Below are positions 21,900 through 32,198 of a DNA stretch of 64,000 nt, piece by piece (position 1 is the first letter of the stretch; each line of letters begins with the position of its first letter). The translations under genes were made by a program, and so were the position numbers. Under the pieces are notes generated by a model. It ran no database searches. It was not told the DNA's origin and was given only the letters and a program-made list of their open reading frames with translations. The DNA is from Phlebotomus papatasi (taxonomy: Eukaryota > Arthropoda > Insecta > Diptera > Psychodidae): NCBI RefSeq assembly GCF_024763615.1, contig NC_077224.1, positions 45,146,712 to 45,210,711 on the forward strand, written 5' to 3'.

Positions 21900-22236
21900 T
21901 TTTGATACACTGAAACTTTGTGAAGGATCTCCGAAAGACTGAAGGACGAAGTCCAATTGATGAAATATTCGTTCGTTGTTTCTCTGTAGGCGTCAACACA
22001 AAATGCTTTTACGGCTTTTACCCTTTAATTATCGGTCCGTGCAAAATGCATAACAAGAAACATGTGTCTTCATTTGATACATTGCAATATGAAGGTAACA
22101 TCAAAGAATGTATTTTTTCAAAAAATATTGTGTACAATTGCATAGTACAACTTTATAAAAAAATGTTATAAAGAATTTATAAATAGCGTCCAAGTAACGT
22201 TACGTACAGATGCACATCACAGATTATTGCATCAGC
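21900..22236 (-). promoter_or_regulatory. 5' flank of odorant receptor copy 2
   Basis: Near-identical to 17897-18236. The match stops at CATCAGCTT, where a TTAA element is inserted, and resumes at about 22795 with GGAGTCCAAGGTCGCAAGG. Confidence 0.6.
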
Positions 22237-22793
22237 TTAACCCATTCCTTACCATGGTATTATACATCATACGCAAATTGAGTGATTTTAGATGATTTAT
22301 TCCAGGGCAATTTTTATCCGAATTGCTATCGGGAATGGATTTTTAATAACTATAGTTCTTCAATTACTTGGGAAAAATAGTCCGACAGAGATGAAAATAC
22401 ATTTTGTTATTGTTTTCTTGCTTCGCGGAAGGTCATGCAAAATTTTTGCTCAAAATGGCGGACGGAAAATTCTACATCCCGTCGAATTTGTTAAAATTTT
22501 CCTTCATGCTCTTTTCTGATTTGAATTCTGATTGCAAATTTATGTTCTTGGATAGTTACTCTATCTAAATCAATAGAGTTTGTAATGAATTACTGTAAAG
22601 AATTTAAATTCAGTGACCGTTAAGGCGTGTGTTTGACAGCGGCTCCCCGCGCCCCCATAATAGATAAAAAAATTTTCTTTTCAAAAAATTCATCTATTAA
22701 TATGTAAGAAACTTATCCCAAAATATGAACATTCTATCTCAAGTATTTCTTCATTGCATCAAGTATTTCTGGTACATTGACTGAATGGATTAA
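22237..22793. mobile_element. TTAA-flanked (piggyBac-like) element inserted upstream of odorant receptor copy 2
   Basis: The paralogous site upstream of copy 1 reads CAGCTTGAAGGAGTCC (18231 on). Here the same sequence is split into CAGCTTAA|CCCATTCCTTACC and ATGGATTAA|AGGAGTCC, so an insertion with TTAA at both ends is defined by comparison. The inner ends CCCATTCC and (reverse complement) TCCATTCA match only weakly. The first ~340 bp recur at 55989-56330. No transposase seen. Confidence 0.78.
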
Positions 22794-25577
22794 AGGAGTC
22801 CAAGGTCGCAAGGATATACAAAAAGTTATCAGAAATCACCGGTTTTTCTTGGACTGCCATGTCACCCCCGCATTGTTACCCCAAAATAAAATGAGTTTTT
22901 AAAAATTCGCTATTGCAAGAATGAATTGCGTTGATTCGCTTAATCTAGTACTATTCTATCAACTGATCCATTGAGCCCTCGGGACTCGGAACCCAGAGTA
23001 AAGTCGATAACGCAGAAGCACATGAGAACAGTGTCATGTATACTAAAAAAAATAAGAAATATTTTTGCTAACATTAAAAATATTTTCATTACGAAATTTT
23101 TATCATATCACCATTTCTTTTAAGGAAGTTAAAGATACAAGGTTAAATCTTTTTTCCAATCAGGCTATTCTTTGAAGTCAAAATTAAGATGGTAAAACTT
23201 TTATATCCAAGGTTTAACTTTCTAAATATTAGAGGGAGGCGGGGCTACTTTGAGTTGAGGGGCTACATTATTAGAAGATCTTTTCGTATATTTCTAAATG
23301 AATTCGGTCCTTACAATTATTTTCATTATTTTATTTAGATCCACAATTGTTTTATATATCTAAATTACATTACAATAAAGTCCAGCTCCTTTAAAAATAT
23401 GTGAAAAACGTATATCAATATAGCCACACGACTCTCAGAGTAGTCCCAGCTTCCCCTATAGGATAATTTTTTTCAACTTGTCACCCTTCTAGAGGTTAAA
23501 CGGTAGAAGATATTGATTTCCAGTCTTTAATGACTCCTAGTTACTTAAAAAAAAATATCCTCTAACGCGTAATTTTTCTGAAACCATCTCCCATCCTCTC
23601 CAGTTTAATTAATTTTCGGATATGGTATATATAAATGGACATCTATGACCTGAAAATTCGCCATTTTGATTTTTCAGGTCAAAGGTCAACCACTTCTAGA
23701 GGCTCAATTTTCAATGGAATTGCTTAAATTTGGATTTTTTTTAAAAGGCATGGATATTCGAAAATCGACTACATCGGTCTCAAACGGTAATGAATTGGTT
23801 TTCTTTACATAAAGGCCAAACGGTGAGAAATATTGAATTCATATTCTTCCATGACCTCCCTTCAATTGACAATATCCAGAAATTCTTGTATTCTCACAGT
23901 CCTCCACCAAAAAAACCAGGTTTTTAAGTTTATCTCAAAATAGGCCCTAGCGATTTCATTCATAATGTTGTGCAGCTATTCCAGATTAAGCTTTCGTACT
24001 ACATATTTATTCTACTTTTTGAATATTCGAAGGTATAAGGTCAACAACTTTTGAGGGCTTAATTTTCATCGGAATTGCTTAAATTTGGAGTTTTTTGTAA
24101 GGTCTGAAAATTTCCAACTCTAACCCGACTTGAAATTTCAATGGGTTTCATCGATAATGAATCAGTAAAATACCGGCAAATGATTTTCCTTATACGAATT
24201 TACTTAGACTTGTTACTCATACCAAAATATTTTAAAATTTGCTCTTATAAGAATTTTTTATTTAGGAATTGTTTTCTTTTTATGAATCAATTTAATGGTT
24301 AGGAAACCGGAATGTACCTAAAAACCGCGAAAGGATAATTCACGAAGAACCTTTCTTTCTCGTGTGATCGAGCATTTCGCAAAGCTGGAACGCTTTTTCA
24401 TTTCACCGGGGACCATTTTTCTCAACTTATCTTCGCATTTCAGATGATTTCTGAGAAATTATGTCACGCTATTCATCCGTCTGTCCGGCTACTACCACAC
24501 CTAGACCCCAAACGGTTGGATATAGAGACTTAGAACCTTCGGGTAATCCCCCATAAGTCGTCCATGTAATGATTAACATGCACCCCAAATCCAAAACCAT
24601 GTTTTTTGGGATTACTCGAAAACGTTTTTCATTTTAAGATATGCTTTAGAGATGCGGATATTCATCCTTATACGAAAATACCGTTGAATCATTCCTAATC
24701 ACGGTTTTTCAAGATCAAAGGTTTAAAAGGCTCTAGAGAGCGCAATTTTTAACCGAATGGTATCATGATTGGACTCGTTGGAAAGGTCTTGGAATTGTGG
24801 ACAAGCCTGAACCGATTTCAATTGGATAACTAATTTTTATCCGAAATTCATTTAGAACACTCCCAAAATTGGGCAAAATTTTAAGTGATTTACGAATCTG
24901 TTCAAATCGGATCTAAATCGGTTATGAACCAATAAGTAATTTCTATCCGAATATCAAATCTATTACTCTTAAAACTATTTTTCAGGATGTTTTGAGTGAT
25001 TTATGAATCGGTTCAAATCGATTGAAAACCAATAAGCAATAAATCCAGCAGTTCGAGAACTTTGCAAAACCTGAGGATGCTTTGCCATCTGTTTTTAGAA
25101 AAAGATTTTGCAAAATAGCCTACGCTTTTGATATTACATTTGAATATGTATAAATTTTAAAATATTAATAAGATGGCTATTATACTAAAAAATAATATAC
25201 TAAAAAAGTTTTAAAGTGTTTTAATGATCTTTTAATATTAAAAAGTAGTTTAGCACTGCAAAAGACCTTGCATTCACATTCTGTAATGTATAATCCCTGC
25301 TTGGTTATATTTTTATGTTTACAAGTCTAGAAAATCTTAAAATAGGTAGTTTTTCAATCCCTTCTGATATCCCAAGTTTTAAATAAATGTGAATTTTTAT
25401 TTTTTTAATAAAGTGGCCCATTTTTTTCATGAAATACCCAAGTTTTGAGGGACTTTCACTAACCCTTCCAATCAGGTGATTTTTACGTGCAATTAACAAA
25501 TAATATTAAAGGATAATTATTCCTATTTTTATTAAAGCTAATCCTATCTGTAATTAGTAGGATATACGGAATATATA
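22794..25577. other. Intergenic, largely dispersed repeat
   Basis: From about 23480 to 25120 the sequence is a composite repeat with recurring phrases (AAAGGTCAACCACTTCTAGA and AAGGTCAACAACTTTTGAGG; AATCGGTTATGAACCAATAA and TCGATTGAAAACCAATAAGC). Related pieces lie at about 2750-3110 and in Gliotactin intron 5 (about 45600-45730, near CCTTGAATCATTC). No coding capacity recognised. Confidence 0.55.
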
Positions 25578-25781
25578 GGGGAAAGTGGCCTGCCTTTCAT
25601 TGCGGAAGCCTTCGAATATTTCAATTTTTCTCTTATTTTCCAAAGCAAAAACCCTATTCTCTAAAACCACTAACTATTTTCTATTAACTTTGATTAAAAA
25701 AACAGAATTTTTACTTTGGGAAATAAGAGAAAAAAATTAGTGTTCAAAGGCTGCCGTATTCAAAGGCAGATCACTTTCTCC
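25578..25781. mobile_element. TA-flanked MITE with GGGGAAAGTGGCCTGCC end
   Basis: Left end TA|GGGGAAAGTGGCCTGCCTTT; right end, inverted, AAAGGCAGATCACTTTCTC|CTA. About 204 bp. It resembles the MITE at 37595 and the pogo-type termini in this window. Confidence 0.72.
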
Positions 25782-25863
25782 TACTAGGCTTTTTTTCTCT
25801 TCATATAATCTTTTTAACTGCTCGAACTCCAAGAAAGAGCAGTTTTATTTATAAAACAATTAC

Positions 25864-27946
25864 AAAAGGGACAGATAATCCTAACCGGCTTATGTAGGTA
25901 AGATTCTCAACGTTAGCTAACTCGGAGTGCATTCAAATTCGATTTGGAGCTGAAGTTGGGAGACGCCATTCAGTTATCTTGAATAAAATTCGTGAAATTA
26001 TACAAATTTTGTATTTAAATCAAAATATCAAGGATTTGGATGAACTGGCACAAAAGTGATATATGGGTGAAATGTAGACCAGAATGTTCTCTATAATTTT
26101 CCTATAGAACATGATCTCATCGATTACTCAGAAGTCAAGATAAGCGAGGTTTTTTGTTTCTTAACTTGTTTTTTCATCCAGAGTGCCCCAAGTATTGATT
26201 TGTTGAACTTCAACTATATCAAAGAATTGTTGTATTTTGTGGGACTTTCCATTTAAAACCATATCGACCACTCAGAATATAATACGACTAACTCGCGAAT
26301 GGCCAACTTTACAGGAGAGTGATTTAAAGCTGAGATTTTACATGCTGATCATAGGATTTTTAAGTATCGGAACTGATATAACTTTGGGAATAATTAACTT
26401 TTCGGTATAATATTCACAGGGAAGGTAGAGGGTGTCACGGAGTACCCGAAAAGCGAAAAAAAACGAATTTTGCAAAAAATCGAGTTAGTCGCATTATATT
26501 CTGAGTGGTCGATATTTTAAGTGTCTTTGTGGAGTAGAGGCAGTCAAATTGGCATCTGAGTGATTTCAAAGCGTTATTATGGGAAAAATCAATTTTTTCA
26601 CACTTAAACGGCAAAATCGGAGTGATAGCGTAGCCTGAGCGGAAAATGATGTATGGACGAAATGTAGAGACAAATGTCCTCTACAATTATGTCGAAGTAA
26701 TCATCAAAATCGGTTCAGCGACAGTCGAGATAATTGAGGTTATGCGATATTGAAATTGGTTTTTCGACTGTGGCGCCGCTGGTGTTGGTCCCACGAAGTT
26801 CAAATATTCTAGAAAGTTGTAGAATTTGGTGAGATCTTTCGTTTAAGCCCTCATTCATCAAAATCGGTCAAACAGAATCGGAGATATGATTTTTTGAATT
26901 TCGTGAACTTTGACCCCTCATATCTCCGGTTCTATTGAAACCACAGCGCCCATACGCACCATTTTGGAAACGTCCTAGACTGGACTACAACATACTAAAA
27001 TTTCATTAACTTGCACAAAGGAATTTTTGAGAAAAATGATTTTGAATTTCGATGAATTTTGACGCTATCGTAGCGCCACCTATGGGGACTTTTTGAACTT
27101 CCATCTGAAAGTGCTCATCGAGACGAAACCAAAAAGGTAAAATTTAGGTCGCTATGTTAATTAGAACCGGAGATAGAGACCGGTCAATATTCGAACTTTG
27201 ACCCCTTATAGCTCGGGTCAGGGGTTATGGATCGACTCAAGTATTTTTTTGTTTGATAGGTATAATCAACGGCTACAACATACTAAAATTTCAGCCCGAT
27301 GCACAATGGAATTTTTGAGTTATGTAATTTATAAAATTGAAAAATCTTCTTTTTAATAATAGCGCCCCTAGCGGTAGTTTTACGAACTTGCGATGTTAGA
27401 AGTGGAAGTGGCATTTCACGAGAGCTTTCCAAAAAGCCCTCACTTTTTAAATTCTGACAATTAGAACCGGAGTTATGGCCATTTTAAGAATTTTTTTTTG
27501 GACCCTTATAGCTCGGGTCAGGGGGGTCGGGGGACCTTAAGTTTGGTATTGATGGAAAGCCCTAAGGCCCAGCTATAACATTCTAAAATTTGAGCCCGAT
27601 CGATGCCATAGGGGCGGAGCTATTGAGAAAACAAAAAAAAAGGGGGGTCTTCAAAATGGCGGAAGGAGGGGTGGGGGGTGGGGGGTCAATGCACCAAGTT
27701 GCAATTTTCACCCGATATATAACCTTTGCCGAAAACCGCAAGTCGATATCTCTTTTAGTTTAGGAGCTATTAAGCTCCAAAGAGCGGCCGGACGGACGGA
27801 CGGACGGACTGGAACGGTTTTTAGCCATCCATATATTCGTGATCAGGAAGTGTCAAAACACATTCTGGCAAAGTTTGGGGCCAATCGGAGGACATGAGAT
27901 TTTGTTAGGATTATAGTAGGTGAGATTGTTAAGAATCTCACCTAAT
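25864..27946 (+). repeat. Giant inverted repeat, left arm
   Basis: From GGACAGATAATCCTAACCGG to AAGAATCTCACCTAAT it is the reverse complement of 30157-28346 over its whole length, apart from a 254 bp element at 26262-26515 present only here. Roughly one base in eight differs at the outer end by eye. Inside the arm, phrases recur about every 290 bp: GCGCC followed by a loop and GAACTT at 26772, 27070 and 27360; CATACTAAAATTT at 26994, 27286 and 27578; TGACCCCT.ATA.CTC at 26910 and 27201. The arm is therefore itself a diverged tandem repeat. A GGAC run lies at about 27790-27807. No stable coding frame. Confidence 0.88.
26262..26515. mobile_element. MITE inserted in the left arm only
   Basis: ATATCGACCACTCAGAATAT at one end and ATATTCTGAGTGGTCGATAT at the other are perfect inverted repeats. 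The empty site is visible in the right arm (AAAACC|CTATTTTAAGTG, read on the arm's minus strand). A diverged relative is at 20217-20443. Confidence 0.85.
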
Positions 27947-28345
27947 CTAGTCCCCGGCGAGTGGTCTTCAAAGTTGAAGCCAATTTCTTACTTTCACATA
28001 CAAATGCGTATGGGAATTTTTCTGCACTCGTGATCGTTATGCTAAATAGTAGGTGAGATTGTTAAGAATCTCACCTAATATTTAAAAAGGGAGAAGTTTT
28101 TCCGTATTATAAGATACCTTTCCGTATGGAGGGATAACTATACTAAATTTATGTTTAAATAAATTTTTTCCTTGGAGCACTGTGAGCTGAGTCCGAGATC
28201 AATTTAGGAATTGGCTACAAATAGCTCCATATAAAAAGGCCCACTTGCCAGGCGCTTGCACCTAATACAATTTGAAATTCACGGCCAAAACAGCCCTATC
28301 CTCCCCTATTTTAAGCTGTCCATAACACAGCCCAATTTCCCAAAT
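27947..28345. other. Spacer (loop) of the giant inverted repeat
   Basis: About 400 bp unique to the centre. It contains one more copy of the palindromic junction motif GTAGGTGAGATTGTTAAGAA (28050 on), which also marks the inner ends of both arms and, in part, their outer ends. Confidence 0.75.
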
Positions 28346-30157
28346 ATTAGGTGAGATTCTTAATAATCTCACCTACTATAATCCTAACAAAATTTCATGT
28401 CGTCCGATCGACCTCAAACTTGGCCAAAATGTGTTTCGCCACTTCCTGATCACGAATATATATGTGGCTATTTTACGTTCCCAGCCGGCCGCTCTTTGGA
28501 GCTTAATAGCTCCTAAACTAAAAAAGATATCGACTTGCGGTTTTCGGCAAAGGTTATATATCGGGTGAAAATTGCAACTTGGTGCATTGACCCCCCACCC
28601 CCCACCCCTCCTTCCGCCATTTTGAATACCCCCCTTTTTTTGTTTTCTCAATAGCTCAACCCCTATGGCATCAATCGGGCTCAAATTTTAGTATGTTATA
28701 GCTGGGCCTTAGGGCTTTCCATCAATACCAAACTTAAGGTCCCCCAACCCCCCTGACCCTAGCTATAAGGGTCCAAAAAAATTTCTTAAAATGGCCATAA
28801 CTCCGGTTCTAATTGTCAGATTTTAAAAAGTGAGGGCTTTTTGGAAAGCTCTCATGAAATGCCACTTCTCCTTCTAACATTACAAGTTCATAAAACCACC
28901 GGTAGGGGCGCTATTTTTAAAAAGAAGATTTTTCAATTTTATAAATTACATAACTCAAAAATTCCATTGTGCATCGGGCTGAAATTTTAGTATGTTGTAG
29001 CCCTTGATTATAACTATCAAACAAAAAAATACTTGAGTCGATCCATAACTCCTGACCCCAGCTATAAGGGGTCAAAGTTCGAACATTGACTGGCCTCTAT
29101 CTCCGGTTCTAATTAACATAGCGACATAAATTTTACCTTTTTGGTTTCGTCTCGATAAGCACTTTCAGATGGAAGTTCAAAAATTCACCACAGGTGGCGC
29201 TGCGATAGCGTCAAAATTCATCGAAATTCAAACTCATTTTTCTCAAAAACGGCATTGTGCAAGTTAATCAAATTTTAGTATGTTATAGTCCAGTCTAGGA
29301 CGTTTCCAAAATGATGCAAATGTGCGCTGTGGTTATAATAGAACCGGAGATATGAGGGGTCAAAGTTCACGAAATTCAAAAAATCATATCTCCGATTCTG
29401 TTTGACCGATGTTGATGAGTGAGGGCTTAAACGAAAGATCTCACCAAATGCTACAACTTTCTAGAACACTTGAACTTCGTGGGACCAACACCAGGGGCGC
29501 CACAGTCGAAAAACCAATTTCAATATCACATAACCTCAATTATATCGACTGTCGCTGAATCGATTTTGATGATTACTTCGACATAATTGTAGAGAACATT
29601 TGTCTCTATATTTCGTCCATACATCATTTTTCGATCAGATAATGCGATCTGTCCGATTTTGTTGTTTAAGTGTGAAAAAATTGATTTTTCCCATAATAAC
29701 GCTTTGAAATCACTCAATATGCCTATTCGACTACTTCTTCTCGACCAAGACACTTAAAATAGGGTTTTAAATGGAAAGTCTCACAAAATACAACAATTCT
29801 TTGATATAGTTGAAGTTCATCAAATGAACACTTGGGGCGATCTGGTCGAAAAAACGAGTTCAAAAACAAAAAAACCGCGCTTATCTCGGCTTCTGATCAA
29901 TCGATGAGATCATGTTCTACAGTAAAATTATAGAGAACATTATGATCTACATTTCACCCATATATCACTTTTCTGTCAGTCCATCCAAATCCTTGATATT
30001 TTGGTTTTAATACAAAATTTGTATAATTTCACGAATTTGATTCAAGATAACTGAATGGCGTACCTCAACTTCAGCTCTAAATCGAATTTGCATGCATTTC
30101 GAGTTAGCTCACATTAAGAATCTCACCTACATAAGCCGGTTAGGATTATCTGTCCTT
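28346..30157 (-). repeat. Giant inverted repeat, right arm
   Basis: 1812 bp, the inverted partner of 25864-27946. The frame at 28684-28376 is a by-product of the repeat and is not a gene. The outer end GGTTAGGATTATCTGTCC and the inner CTATAATCCTAAC are themselves short inverted ends, so each arm looks like one element bounded by ATAATCCTAAC. Confidence 0.88.
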
Positions 30158-31968
30158 TTCACTTTCGTTTTCTATGTGGAAATGGTGAAAATAAAATAAA
30201 AGTAAATAAAATAAAAGATGTCTTTATTCTTTTGCAAGCTTCTGTATATTTTTAGCGGGAATTCTTATATCTTATTGGTACTAGCGCCATCTGTGCTCTC
30301 ACAGTTCAATTTTCAATGGATAGTGTGCGCGGGAAAGGCCAAGAACCTCTCACGTGGATCAATTTTTTCCCTCCTCTTTTGGTCAATGCTTGTCTTTCTG
30401 TTTGCAGGGTGTGTTTGCCAGAGTGGCATTCTGGCCCAAGTGATTCACATGGGATCAATTAATTGAACTCTGGCTGAATTTCAAGTCAGAGCAACACAAA
30501 AAGGTCAAAGAAGTGCTTCCGAAATGCTCAACTGCACTAATTGGCTTCAATTAGTGGACACCCGAAGAGATGATGCTTGGCAAAAAAAAACCCCAAGTTC
30601 TCTGTAAGATCAAAGAGGCAGTATTCTTGGGGCTCTTTGGGTTGTTCTTGGGCGCTTTGGGTGGGGACAAGACGTCACTGTAGTCGTCATGGAGAGTGAG
30701 ATGGATGCATTTGTTGTTCTTCGAGGCAGCACAAAAGTGAACGTTTCCACACCGTGAGTCAAGCGCCAGTTGGTCAGATGAATTTTCAACCTGCGGACGT
30801 GTTGCGGACCCCACGAAAGTGTCTCGCGTTGCCGACCATGCCAGAGTCGGTTGGGCGTTGGCGGATTTTGTGCTGGTAACGTGGCCAAAACATTGTACAG
30901 AGTCTCTCCCAGGTAACGCGCTTTCTGCTACAACATTGATTACCTTGTGTCACACAATTTCCACACTGATGATGATTCGGATTCCTTATCTTATCTTCAC
31001 CTGTTTTTTTTTCTATCTCTTCTCCTTCGCTTCTTTGCCTTTTGTGTTCTATTCACCACTCAGAAAAAAAAACATATTCCCAGGCAGGTGAAAAGTGTCT
31101 AAACCTCGAAGTAACAGTGCCTCTTTTGATATACAAAAAAATCAAGTAAATTGTGCATTTTTCAGTCAATTGTGTAACTAAAAGTTTGCATTAGTAATCA
31201 ATCTCAATTCTAATTACCTTTTAATAAGTCACAGGTAATTTTTTAGTGCTGAAAACACCTGAAAACAGCCCCAAAAGTGCATAATTTCGGTTACATTGTT
31301 CGCCTCCATCTTGGATACCAATGTCTCAACAATCGTGAATCACTTCATACCTGGACTGATAGTTTTTTTTCTCATCTTTTATACCTGAGCCATAAGTTGG
31401 TAACGTCGGTGACGTCAAGAACCTGTTCGCTCAATCTTCTAGTCTCAATTTTCCCTCAATTCACATTTTCTATACATGCCTTCTTGCCTCCGTTGCACAA
31501 TCCCATTCATTCTAAGCGCGTCAATTCCTTTGTGCACAGCTCTTTCCATCTTTTAGTGTGATTATTGCTATGCAATTCGATACGTATTTTCAACAAACAC
31601 CTCGGTACATTAAGTGCCTCAAGATCACTGACCACCCGACTGTATCATTTGGTGAAGAAAATTGCCCCAAGTTCCACTTCTAAAAGTGAAACCGATTTTC
31701 CTCTCATTTTGCAGCAAATGCAGATCAGCAGCATCCAACTGCATTTAAATCTCCTCAAGAAAAAACCAGTGAAAAGTGTCCAAGAAGTTATGCTCTAAAA
31801 GTGTTTTGACGCCATTTTTAGTGGAGCCAACCAAACAAAAAAAAAACGCCCAAAACATTTCGCGAAGAGACGCAGAAGAGGTGCTATGGAAACGAGTTTG
31901 TCGCGATTGAACTGGTTTGAAGAGTGAAGCTCCCCAAAAAAAAAGTTTGACCGGAGCTGCCACAGAAG
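30158..31968 (+). promoter_or_regulatory. 5' flank and probable noncoding 5' exons of Gliotactin
   Basis: The stretch 30540-30915 is less AT-rich and ends in CCAG|GTAACG, a possible donor, so a noncoding first exon here is plausible. The segment 31650-31968 leads directly to the ATG without a required splice. Open frames on both strands (for example 30814-30551 and 31277-31561) have no recognisable domain. No core promoter could be fixed. Confidence 0.35.
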
Positions 31969-32198
31969 ATGGCGATTGTGAGAGATCTCAGACAAAGTGT
32001 CCAAAATTCTTTGCCAAAGCCCCAAGTGCTGAAGAGTGAACGATGGCGAGGCTTATTAGTGCTAGTGGGAGTGATTTGTGTTCTGCCCATGGGGATTAGG
32101 GCTCAATGGGATCAGTATACGACGAGGGATCCGAGATTTTACTCTCGCGATGGCGTCTACAACTACAATCCACCGAATCCAGGGGATCCTGAATACAG
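31969..32198 (+). CDS. Gli: Gliotactin exon 1 (signal peptide)
   Basis: Encodes residues 1-76 plus two bases, with the hydrophobic signal core GLLVLVGVICVLPMGIRA and probable cleavage before QWDQY. Donor is GTAATA at 32199. Confidence 0.92.

Noticed and set aside
21900..21956. Longer odorant receptor start (19 extra codons) in both copies
   Set aside because: The longer frame opens with TTG, and no ATG is present in frame upstream. The first ATG (21899; 17896 in copy 1) gives a normal family N-terminus.
28376..28684. 102-codon frame in the right arm of the giant palindrome
   Set aside because: The frame is not maintained in the paired left arm, and its composition follows G-rich repeats.
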